IMG/VR virus record: IMGVR_UViG_3300045972_000100
Span: 1 to 35,677 of that record
Length of the DNA stretch: 35,677 nt
DNA from: a virus
Direction: 5' to 3' (one strand)
Positions 29,571-35,677 of the stretch are shown one piece after another (within the stretch, counting starts at the first letter, position 1; each line of letters opens with the position of its first letter). The notes under the pieces were generated by a model that saw only the letters and a list, made by a program, of their open reading frames with translations, made no database searches and was not told the origin of the DNA. The position numbers and the translations under genes were made by a program.

Positions 29571-31828
29571 TGGCTGAAATAAATTTAGTATTGACCGTTG
29601 GAACCGGTGCATCGGCAATTCAATATATAACTGCTGAAGTTTTAAATAAAACAGTAAAGGTAGAATCCCAAACCCTCACCTCCACCCAAAAAGCACAAGC
29701 CCGTGTCAATATCGGTGCAACAGAAGTAATCAATATAACCAAGTTGATTCCACCGGCAGGTTATTACAATATAGACACAGCTAGAGCGGCTGTACCTGAA
29801 ATTTTGCGACAACCGGGAATTACTATTTTATATGCCGTTGGCATTGATGCCTGGGAAGCGCGAAGATATAAGGCTACGAGTTACGTTCCGGATATATGGT
29901 TAAGTCAGGGTGAATATATTAATCGAAGGGATGAATTTTGGAAATCCATTCCTATTGATTTGGAAGCTATAAACACCGCCATTTCCAGCGCAATAAACGA
30001 CCTGAAAAACGGTGTAGGTGGCGCTTATGATACTCTCAAGAAAATTCAAACAGAGCTTGAACTCGATGACAGCCAGTATGCAGCTTTAATCACTACCATT
30101 TCAGGCAAAGCCGACCAATCAGCACTTGAATCCGAAATTACCAATCGTAATATCGCTATCGGTAATGCCGTGGCCAACAAAGTTGACTATGCCGAAGGTG
30201 TAGGTTACGACCCAACTGACCAAACTAGCAAAATGTTTGATGTCTATTTTGCAAAATCGGCCGGAACGGCAAACAGTGCTTATACTGACGAAAATGGTGA
30301 CAATATTGTTGAAAACTATGCTAGAAAAGATGTAGTTGCAGATGATATAACCAACGCAATCAATGACCTCAAAAATGGTGTTGGTGGTGCTTATGATACC
30401 CTCAAGAAAATTCAAACCGAACTTGAATTGGATGACAGTCAGTATGCCGCGTTAGTAACTGCTATAGCAGATAAAGCTTCTAATGCTTCTTTACAGGCTT
30501 TAGCCACCCTTACTGATATGGGTATATCCGGCAAAGTTAACATAGTTGCCGGAAAAGGCTTATCAACAAACGATTTTACAAACGCACTCAAAACAGCTTA
30601 TGATGCTGCTGTAACGGCGGTAGCAGGAAAAGCAAGTCAAACAGCATTGAATGCTACTAATGAAAACGTTGACGCTATTAATGAGAATATAGGGGACTTA
30701 TATACAGGACTAAGTAGCAAAGCAAATCAGGAGGAAGTATCAACTTTATTTGATGGTACAGGCGGTTATGTACTTTCAGCAGTCGAAGCCACAATGACTA
30801 ATACTGGCAACCCGTTAGCATCTCTTTTCAATATGGAGGGCGGGAGAGTGTCTGATTTTGCAACGTATGCCGGTAGGGCAGCTGCAGATTGGGAAGGAAC
30901 TCCATTCTCAACTTTATTTGACGGTAAAGCAACGTTAGATAGCAGTATTAATGAATGGGATTTGGTGTTCTATCAAGCTGGCATTCTTAAAGACACCAAC
31001 TTGACGATTGAACCTAACGTTGGTGGCGGTGGAGCTACGTTAAGAGGGTATAATGGCGCTGCACTTGATTTACTTGAGAACTATTTTGCTCTCGGTGCTA
31101 CAGGTGGTGGATTAAGCTCAAGTGCTACGTGGAATACCAGTACTCCTGGCTATGATGGAAATTTAAAACTTCAACACGGATTGGCTAACGTACCAAAATT
31201 AGAGTTCACGGGTCAAGATTATGACTTAGGTGGCCCTCCTGTAAATAACGTATACTTAGGTACAGAATCGTGTAAATTCTCAATGGAGATTTATCCTTAT
31301 GGGTTTGACTATCAAAACATAGCACGTTTACAAAGCCCACACATCGCAATTCAAAGTGATACGTTTAATCTTACTGACAGTTATTTAGGGTTTAGTGGTG
31401 GAGACGCGTACAACTATTTTAGTGCTGCTTTTGGTAGTGATATATCCCATACCGACGTATGGGACGATGGGGCAGTATATGGGGGTGTTATGTCTGGTAG
31501 TTACGGTATGCACGTAAACAGAAATAGCTGGGGGATAAACACATCCGCCAGCGATTGGACAGCACCTTTTGATTCCTCACAATACTCCAGTATAATGGGA
31601 AGTAATGGAAGTTTGGAAATAGTTGCAAGGGACTATGCTGGCTTAAATCTGGGTGAACAAACTATACGTTTAAACTATCAAGGCATCAGTCTACTTGGTA
31701 TGGGCACATTTGATACTGATGGATATTATCAAGACTATGTAGATGCAACTGGGGTATACATGATGACAAGTATAGGAACAATAGTTCCAATGCCAAAATC
31801 AGCTTTTATAGCGTGGTTAGCCGCTTAA
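29570..31828 (+). CDS. Tail fibre / receptor-binding protein
   Basis: The 752-residue product starts with a virion-attachment region containing TLTSTQKAQARVNIGA, a motif characteristic of phage fibres. A shaft follows with two copies of a 33-residue unit (residues ~141-173 and ~263-295, beginning AINDLKNGVGGAYDTLK) and further heptad-like repeats (ALNATNENVDAINENIGDLYTGL). The C-terminal ~350 residues are Gly/Asn/Ser/Tyr-rich beta structure (ATLRGYNGAALDLLENYF; YGFDYQNIARLQSPHIAIQ), the usual receptor-binding portion. No intramolecular chaperone motif (peptidase S74 type) was recognised. It determines host range. Confidence 0.85.
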   Translation: MAEINLVLTVGTGASAIQYITAEVLNKTVKVESQTLTSTQKAQARVNIGATEVINITKLIPPAGYYNIDTARAAVPEILRQPGITILYAVGIDAWEARRYKATSYVPDIWLSQGEYINRRDEFWKSIPIDLEAINTAISSAINDLKNGVGGAYDTLKKIQTELELDDSQYAALITTISGKADQSALESEITNRNIAIGNAVANKVDYAEGVGYDPTDQTSKMFDVYFAKSAGTANSAYTDENGDNIVENYARKDVVADDITNAINDLKNGVGGAYDTLKKIQTELELDDSQYAALVTAIADKASNASLQALATLTDMGISGKVNIVAGKGLSTNDFTNALKTAYDAAVTAVAGKASQTALNATNENVDAINENIGDLYTGLSSKANQEEVSTLFDGTGGYVLSAVEATMTNTGNPLASLFNMEGGRVSDFATYAGRAAADWEGTPFSTLFDGKATLDSSINEWDLVFYQAGILKDTNLTIEPNVGGGGATLRGYNGAALDLLENYFALGATGGGLSSSATWNTSTPGYDGNLKLQHGLANVPKLEFTGQDYDLGGPPVNNVYLGTESCKFSMEIYPYGFDYQNIARLQSPHIAIQSDTFNLTDSYLGFSGGDAYNYFSAAFGSDISHTDVWDDGAVYGGVMSGSYGMHVNRNSWGINTSASDWTAPFDSSQYSSIMGSNGSLEIVARDYAGLNLGEQTIRLNYQGISLLGMGTFDTDGYYQDYVDATGVYMMTSIGTIVPMPKSAFIAWLAA
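29990..30454 (+). repeat. Duplicated 99-bp fibre unit
   Basis: 29990-30088 and 30356-30454 encode the same 33 residues with one conservative difference at most, but differ at many third codon positions. The duplication is therefore old and kept by selection on the protein. Confidence 0.85.
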
Positions 31829-31871
31829 TAAATAATTTCAAAACGTAAAATAATTTTAAAACAAAAGTAAA

Positions 31872-32225
31872 ATGAAAAAAGTAATTTTAAATGCAGCAGT
31901 ATTGGGGTTGAATAACGAAGTAATCAACGTACCAACAGGTCGCACCATTATGGGTGAAAACAACGTTCAACGTCAGGAAACACGTCCAGTGAAATTTGGA
32001 TTTGAAGTATTGAAAGCTATTATGGGCGTTCAAACCAAAACAGACGAAGAAGCAACTGCAAAATGGGCATTCGCAAAAAGCGTGAACGAAAACCTTAACG
32101 TAGAAACTCCTACCGTTATGGAATTATCTGATGAGGACTTTGCATTTGTTCAAAACGTGATGTCACGTCAACCATTAACTGTCAAAGCACGGTTTATCGA
32201 AATGGTGGCAGAACAGAATGTGTAA
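31872..32225 (+). CDS. Small phage protein after the fibre gene
   Basis: The 117-residue product is soluble and mixed alpha/beta: a beta-like N-terminus (KKVILNAAVLGLNNEVINVPTGR), then an Arg-rich segment (ENNVQRQETRPVKFG) and an acidic/helical second half (ATAKWAFAKSVNENLN; LSDEDFAFVQNVM). No family recognised. Position between fibre and holin suggests a fibre assembly or late accessory function. A hairpin follows the gene. Confidence 0.55.
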   Translation: MKKVILNAAVLGLNNEVINVPTGRTIMGENNVQRQETRPVKFGFEVLKAIMGVQTKTDEEATAKWAFAKSVNENLNVETPTVMELSDEDFAFVQNVMSRQPLTVKARFIEMVAEQNV

Positions 32226-32239
32226 AAAGAGAAAGTAAA

Positions 32240-32265
32240 ACAGCCCTGAATTAGTTCGGGGCTGT
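32240..32265 (+). terminator. Hairpin between the fibre block and lysis genes
   Basis: ACAGCCC (32240-32246) pairs with GGGCTGT (32259-32265), extended by a T-G pair and GAA/TTC to an 11-bp stem with a TTAG loop. There is no strong T tract, so it may be an attenuator or RNA-processing hairpin rather than a full terminator. Confidence 0.5.
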
Positions 32266-32287
32266 AAATGTTTAACGTGTAAAATCT

Positions 32288-32776
32288 ATGAAACCAATGG
32301 AAGAATTTCTAAACTCACTTGTCAATTTTTTTAAACCGATATTGCTAATAATCTTGACAGGGATAACGAGCCTTTGCGCTCCAATTGGCGATGTATTAGC
32401 AGTACTTTTTTACGCTTTTCTATTCAATATTTTTGCAGGAATAGCATCCGATGCCAATGTAAACGCCAAACAATTCAGTTTAAAAAAAGCCTTTGAAGCA
32501 ATTAAGCAAGCATTATTTTATTTTTTCCTTATTTGGTTCATTCATTATTCGGCTGAAAATTTAGGTTATGACGGTAACGGTCATTTAGCAATTAAGTGGG
32601 TTACTATTACGGTTGTTTATTTCTACCTAACTAATATACTTCGAAATGCTTCAGCAATTTTCCCCAACAATAAAGCCATTGCCTTTATGTATGTAGTTTT
32701 GACAACGCAGATTTTCAATAAATTACGGAATTACTTCGGATTTCAAGAAAAACAAAAAGATTATGAACGCGATTAA
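32288..32776 (+). CDS. Holin-like membrane protein
   Basis: The 162-residue product has an N-terminal soluble helix and several hydrophobic segments: FFKPILLIILTGITSLCAPIG, DVLAVLFYAFLFNIFAGIA, QALFYFFLIWFIHYSA and VTITVVYFYLTNIL, making about four membrane spans, and a charged C-terminus. It lies at the start of the lysis cassette before the muramidase gene and overlaps the next small membrane gene. This context and topology suit a holin. Its exact family cannot be fixed. Confidence 0.7.
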   Translation: MKPMEEFLNSLVNFFKPILLIILTGITSLCAPIGDVLAVLFYAFLFNIFAGIASDANVNAKQFSLKKAFEAIKQALFYFFLIWFIHYSAENLGYDGNGHLAIKWVTITVVYFYLTNILRNASAIFPNNKAIAFMYVVLTTQIFNKLRNYFGFQEKQKDYERD

Positions 32777-32984
32777 AACATTCTTGAATTTTATTGCTCG
32801 TTTTTTTAAAAAATCGACTGACGAAAGCTCGAAGCGACTAAACGGAACTATTGGATTTATAGCGGTAGTCATTGTTATTTGTGGCTTTGAACACCAATAT
32901 ATTCGTGAACTTCTTTATACCAGTGCAGCACTCTTAGGTCTTGGAATTGCAGACAGTCTAACCTCTAAAATTAAAGAAAAATGA
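32763..32984 (+). CDS. Small lysis-cassette membrane protein
   Basis: A 73-residue protein with a basic, amphipathic N-terminus (NAIKTFLNFIARFFKKS) and two hydrophobic segments (GTIGFIAVVIVICGF; LLYTSAALLGLGIADS). It overlaps the preceding holin-like gene by 14 bp and the muramidase gene by 4. It may be the second holin or an antiholin-type partner. No family recognised. Confidence 0.6.
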   Translation: MNAIKTFLNFIARFFKKSTDESSKRLNGTIGFIAVVIVICGFEHQYIRELLYTSAALLGLGIADSLTSKIKEK

Positions 32985-33550
32985 AATCACTCATACCAAT
33001 TATCAAAACCATTGCAGCCCTTTTCAATTTAGATTGGGTTGCAGTTTGCGCATTTATTTCAGTCGAAACCGGTGGACTTGGATTTGATTCCAAAACAGGG
33101 AAAATAATCATTCAGTTTGAGCCATGTTGGTTCAAGCGCAAAGCTCCGTTTGCACCCTCAGGTTTATGGAGTGTAAATAAAGTGGACGTTCAACGCAAAG
33201 AATGGGAAGCGTTTAATAATGCCTTTTCACTCAATCCTGATTCTGCTATGCAAAGTACTTCAATAGGTTTAGGTCAGATAATGGGTTTTCATTATGCCCG
33301 ACTTGGTTATAAATCTGTTGGCGAAATGTGGGACGATGCCAAAAAAGGACTTGACCGTCAGATATGGCAAATATGCAAATTTATAGCTACCGACATAAAG
33401 CTGCAATCAGCACTAAAAGCGAAAGATTGGGACGCTGTGGCTTCAATCTACAACGGTTCTGGATATAAGGCTTTAGCAGCTAAATACGGACGTGAACCTT
33501 ATGATATTTCAATGGAGAAAGCATTTAATAAATATGAAAATTTAGCATGA
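32981..33550 (+). CDS. Endolysin, N-acetylmuramidase family
   Basis: The 189-residue product resembles N-acetylmuramidases (DUF3380/PF11860): the presumed catalytic Glu29 in ISVETGG, then FEPCWFKRKAP, QSTSIGLGQIMGFHYARLGY and DWDAVASIYNGSGYKALAAKYG. The GLGQIMG and YNGSGY elements are characteristic of this lysozyme-like fold, which cleaves the glycan between MurNAc and GlcNAc. No signal peptide is seen, so export would need the holin upstream. The gene overlaps its neighbours by ATGA at both ends. Confidence 0.85.
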   Translation: MKSLIPIIKTIAALFNLDWVAVCAFISVETGGLGFDSKTGKIIIQFEPCWFKRKAPFAPSGLWSVNKVDVQRKEWEAFNNAFSLNPDSAMQSTSIGLGQIMGFHYARLGYKSVGEMWDDAKKGLDRQIWQICKFIATDIKLQSALKAKDWDAVASIYNGSGYKALAAKYGREPYDISMEKAFNKYENLA

Positions 33551-34164
33551 TACTAAAATTAGCACTTAAATACTGGTACATCATAGCGATTACCGTATTA
33601 TCAATTTTTCTTTTCATTTTTATTAGTTCCAACGCTAAACTTCAAAAAGAAGTCGAACGGCAAACCCAGAACGTAGAAGTTTTGAACTCGAATTATTTGA
33701 GTTATAAAGTAGCCTACAATACGAAGCTAAAGACAATTCACGGAAAGGATTCCATTATAAATCTAAACGTTGCCAAAGTGCAGGCATTAACCTATACCGT
33801 GAGCGACTATAAGAAGTATGAATGGCAAGATGCACAAACTATCCAATCATTGCGTACACAGCTTAAATACGCTCAGAATGCTTCAAATATCAGCACTCAA
33901 ACCATAACGAATACCGTAACAGTTCTGAAAGATAGCTGCTTCAATCAAACCTCCAAATGGCAGGATATTTCCGGCTGTATAAAGTCAGGAACGATAAGCA
34001 TTAAATCAGTCAATCGGGATAGTCTGTTAGCTGTTATTTCCACAAAGTCAAAGCATAATTTTCTTTTCTTCCATTGGGGCGAAAAAATAACGGATTTAAA
34101 CGTTATCTCAAAAAACCCAAATACACAAATAACCGGAGTGAAATTCACGGTTATAAAACATTAA
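33547..34164 (+). CDS. Inner-membrane spanin-like protein
   Basis: The start overlaps the endolysin stop as ATGA. The 205-residue product has a single N-terminal membrane anchor (YWYIIAITVLSIFLFIFISS), then a long coiled coil (NAKLQKEVERQTQNVEVLNSNYLSYKVAYNTKLKTI), and a periplasmic domain with two cysteines (DSCFNQ; SGCIKSG). This is the plan of an i-spanin (Rz-like), which links inner to outer membrane at the last lysis step in Gram-negative hosts. No separate outer-membrane lipoprotein was found in the cassette. It ends before a strong terminator. Confidence 0.65.
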   Translation: MILKLALKYWYIIAITVLSIFLFIFISSNAKLQKEVERQTQNVEVLNSNYLSYKVAYNTKLKTIHGKDSIINLNVAKVQALTYTVSDYKKYEWQDAQTIQSLRTQLKYAQNASNISTQTITNTVTVLKDSCFNQTSKWQDISGCIKSGTISIKSVNRDSLLAVISTKSKHNFLFFHWGEKITDLNVISKNPNTQITGVKFTVIKH

Positions 34165-34193
34165 ATCTTGTTTGTGCCATATATTAAGTTTTG

Positions 34194-34232
34194 AACCGGA
34201 ACCGCTTGTGAAAGTAGTTCCGGTTATTTTTT
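34194..34232 (+). terminator. Strong intrinsic terminator ending the late operon
   Basis: AACCGGAAC (34194-34202) pairs perfectly with GTTCCGGTT (34217-34225), followed by A and six T (34227-34232). It separates the rightward late genes from the leftward integrase. The complement has no equivalent T tract after the stem. Confidence 0.9.
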
Positions 34233-34267
34233 AAGTATTGTTCCTTTTTGTCATCTTTTGTTCCCCT

Positions 34268-35392
34268 CTATTTTAGTAATACCTCCATATCGCTAATTAC
34301 TGTTTTTCCCAACATACGAGCATAATGTTGTGTCATTCTGATAGAACTATGTCCCATTGCCCGGCTAACAGATTCAATTGGGATTCCTTTATTCAATAAC
34401 CAGGTTGCATAGGTATGTCTTGCAACGTGCGAAGTTAGGTTCTTTGATATTTCAACTCCAGCCTGAAGTAATTTCAAGTAGTCGTTGTATTTCTGATTGG
34501 TCATTATTGGCAGCTTATAGGCATATTTAATGAGAATCTTTTCGGCTTCAGGCAGCAAAAGAGATATGAATGACTCGTTTGTTTTTTTTCTATTGCTTTT
34601 GATTATTTTTTTACCTTCAGATAGTAACACGCTTGAATTATCAAATCTAATCATATCGATATATGCTAATCCGGTAAAAATTTGAAAAATGAATAAATCT
34701 CTGGTATGTTCTAATTTTTCATTCAATGATTTGTATTCTAATATCTTGTTTATTTCACATTCTTCTAAATAAATAGGTTCTTTGCTTTTTTTAGGTGGCA
34801 TTTTAAACATAGAATAGGGGTCTTTCTTGAGTAAATCCATATTTATAGCTTGCTTGATATACTGTCTGAAAGCGCAATGTCTTTTATTCAAAGTAGCTGA
34901 AGAGTTTATTTTTTTTCTCAAAAAACCGTCAAAGTCGGATATGTTTGTGTAAGTCAGATCTGAAAATGTTTTTATTTTTCCAAACTCTTCCAATCTCCTA
35001 ATTAATATGTTATGGTGCTCGATTGTAGCCCACGTTGGGTTTCTTTTGCGGAGTTCGGATTTCATAAACTCAATGACTGAATGAATATCGGATTCATTCT
35101 TATCCCAGTTCTTAACGTCATGTATTGAAAGGCATTTATCAGACAAACAGAATGCTTCTATTTCCCTGAAAATACGAGTAGACTTTCCGTTTATAAGAAT
35201 GGCATTATCGTGATTCCGGCACGTAAATCCGTTTTTATCCGAGAATTGATTTTTTAAAAGATGAATACCCGTTGAGATAAATACCTTTTTAGTGGTTTTT
35301 TGAAGCCTAACTTCAATCTGAAGTAATCCTTTTTGCGTGTTGCTTGCATGACCTTTCCTGTCAAATACAAACCTGATTTGTAGATTGTCCAT
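34268..35392 (-). CDS. int: Tyrosine integrase, Bacteroidetes type
   Basis: The 374-residue site-specific recombinase has an N-terminal arm-type DNA-binding domain (LLQIEVRLQKTTKKVFISTGIHL), a SAM-like core-binding domain (residues ~100-200), and a C-terminal catalytic domain. Visible catalytic elements are HVARHTYATW (His322 and Arg325), GHSS (His348) and the nucleophile Tyr357 in MTQHYARM. The position of the first catalytic arginine reads TGLAYIDM, with Ala instead of Arg, a variant typical of integrases from Bacteroidetes mobile elements. It faces away from the tRNA, and its 5' end lies 160 bp from the tRNA gene. Its job is integration and excision at the tRNA-Ser site. Confidence 0.93.
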   Translation of the reverse strand: MDNLQIRFVFDRKGHASNTQKGLLQIEVRLQKTTKKVFISTGIHLLKNQFSDKNGFTCRNHDNAILINGKSTRIFREIEAFCLSDKCLSIHDVKNWDKNESDIHSVIEFMKSELRKRNPTWATIEHHNILIRRLEEFGKIKTFSDLTYTNISDFDGFLRKKINSSATLNKRHCAFRQYIKQAINMDLLKKDPYSMFKMPPKKSKEPIYLEECEINKILEYKSLNEKLEHTRDLFIFQIFTGLAYIDMIRFDNSSVLLSEGKKIIKSNRKKTNESFISLLLPEAEKILIKYAYKLPIMTNQKYNDYLKLLQAGVEISKNLTSHVARHTYATWLLNKGIPIESVSRAMGHSSIRMTQHYARMLGKTVISDMEVLLK

Positions 35393-35400
35393 TTTACTTG

Positions 35401-35512
35401 ATTTTTAAACGATTAAAAATGTATACCGTTTTTTATACCATTCCGATTTAAAGTATAAAAAATCGGTGTAAAATGGTGTAACTAAATGTAGATAAATGTA
35501 AGCTAATACTCT
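35401..35512 (-). other. Probable attachment-arm region with inverted and direct repeats
   Basis: Between the integrase start and the tRNA lie ATTTTTAA/TTAAAAAT (35401-35420, perfect 8-bp inverted repeat) and a second inverted repeat with arms at 35425-35438 and 35453-35467 that differs by one inserted base. Direct repeats follow: GGTGTAA at 35465 and 35475, and AAATGTA twice at about 35484 and 35494. Such clustered repeats next to an integrase suggest arm-type integrase sites and operators. No gene is seen here. Confidence 0.5.
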
Positions 35513-35520
35513 CTAAAACA

Positions 35521-35546
35521 AAGAAAAGCCCTCATTATGAGGACTT
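35521..35546 (-). terminator. Terminator of the tRNA transcript
   Basis: On the minus strand AAG-T-CCTCA, a 3-nt loop and TGAGG-G-CTT form a 9-pair stem (35526-35546), followed by TTCTT. It lies six bases after the tRNA 3' end. Confidence 0.75.
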
Positions 35547-35551
35547 CTCTG

Positions 35552-35638
35552 CGGAAGCTACGAGATTCGAACTCGTGGTACGGTTGCCCGTACGTCAGTT
35601 TAGCAAACTGGTGGTTTCAGCCACTCACCCAAACTTCC
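35552..35638 (-). tRNA. tRNA-Ser (anticodon GCT)
   Basis: On the minus strand the molecule begins GGAAGTT and its 3' end AGCTTCC pairs with it to form the 7-bp acceptor stem, followed by G as discriminator base. The anticodon arm is CCAGT-TTGCTAA-ACTGA-like, giving anticodon GCT. A long variable arm (CGTACGG...CCGTACC) identifies the class II structure of serine tRNAs, and the T arm carries GTTCGAATC. CCA is not encoded. The length of 87 nt fits tRNA-Ser. It is the likely integration site: the 3' half faces the integrase. Confidence 0.96.
35553..35580 (-). other. Presumed att core at the tRNA 3' end
   Basis: Tyrosine integrases of this type recombine within tRNA 3' ends, and the phage side restores the tRNA. 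The T arm and acceptor stem (35553-35580) are the likely core. The matching copy should lie left of the window; none was found inside it. Confidence 0.5.
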
Positions 35639-35658
35639 AAACTTCGCTTTAGCGGGTG

Positions 35659-35666
35659 CAAATATA
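35659..35666 (-). promoter_or_regulatory. -7 box of the tRNA-Ser promoter
   Basis: The minus strand reads TATATTTG at 35666-35659, matching TAnnTTTG, 21 bp before the tRNA 5' end. The upstream -33 element is outside the window. Confidence 0.65.
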
Positions 35667-35677
35667 GCAAAGAAATT

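Noticed and set aside
29570-31828. Diversity-generating retroelement target in the fibre gene
   Set aside because: No reverse transcriptase, template repeat or Avd-like gene is present in the window, and the repeats differ at silent sites rather than at adenines.
35401-35467. Intrinsic terminator of the integrase gene
   Set aside because: It lies upstream of the integrase start, not after its end, so the repeats fit arm sites or operators better.

Overview
The window is most of an integrated tailed phage (prophage) in a Bacteroidetes host, probably order Bacteroidales. The evidence for the host is AT-rich DNA, intergenic promoters of the Bacteroidetes type (TTG, about 20-22 nt, then TAnnTTTG) in place of sigma70 boxes, weak Shine-Dalgarno sites, and a Bacteroidetes-style tyrosine integrase. 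The right edge is the host junction: a tRNA-Ser(GCT) gene on the minus strand whose 3' end faces the integrase, as in classic tRNA-targeted integration. The left edge lies inside a perfect 60-bp tandem repeat, so the left end of the prophage is not seen.

Layout from left to right: (1) 1-654, a truncated leucine-rich-like repeat protein. (2) 672-9967, an early operon of tightly overlapping genes. It holds an HNH protein, a protein with an SSB-type C-terminal tail, a helicase-methyltransferase fusion, a DUF4406 protein, a replication-initiator-like protein with iteron-like repeats inside its gene, a cytosine-C5 methyltransferase, DUF3820, an HD-type protein, several small Cys-rich proteins and a second HNH protein. 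(3) 10041-13324, a ParB-like/N-methyltransferase fusion followed by the small and large terminase subunits. (4) 13321-20316, membrane proteins, a tail assembly chaperone with a probable -1 frameshift extension, the tape measure protein and a tail/baseplate protein. (5) 20376-24220, an unknown probable structural protein, the portal (carrying a DnaJ-like zinc motif) and a MuF-like head protein with an extra C-terminal domain. (6) 24200-24523, a small regulatory island: a candidate structured RNA, a 48-residue ribbon-helix-helix-like gene missed by ordinary length cut-offs, and divergent promoters. (7) 24561-29161, scaffold, major capsid, connectors and tail tube. (8) 29211-34164, tail fibre and lysis genes (holin, small membrane protein, N-acetylmuramidase, spanin-like). 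(9) 34268-35677, the integrase, its probable att region and the tRNA.

Together the genes give a complete late programme (packaging, head, long non-contractile or contractile tail, lysis) plus an early region rich in DNA-modification enzymes: three methyltransferases of different types and no recognisable cognate restriction enzyme. No lysogeny repressor was recognised, so it may lie left of the window. The ribbon-helix-helix-like protein in the middle of the structural genes is a candidate regulator. The most interesting unexplained parts are the compact island at 24200-24523, a possible three-way-junction RNA at 1917-2001, and the repeat array inside the initiator gene. Function calls are from reading the translations, not from database searches.
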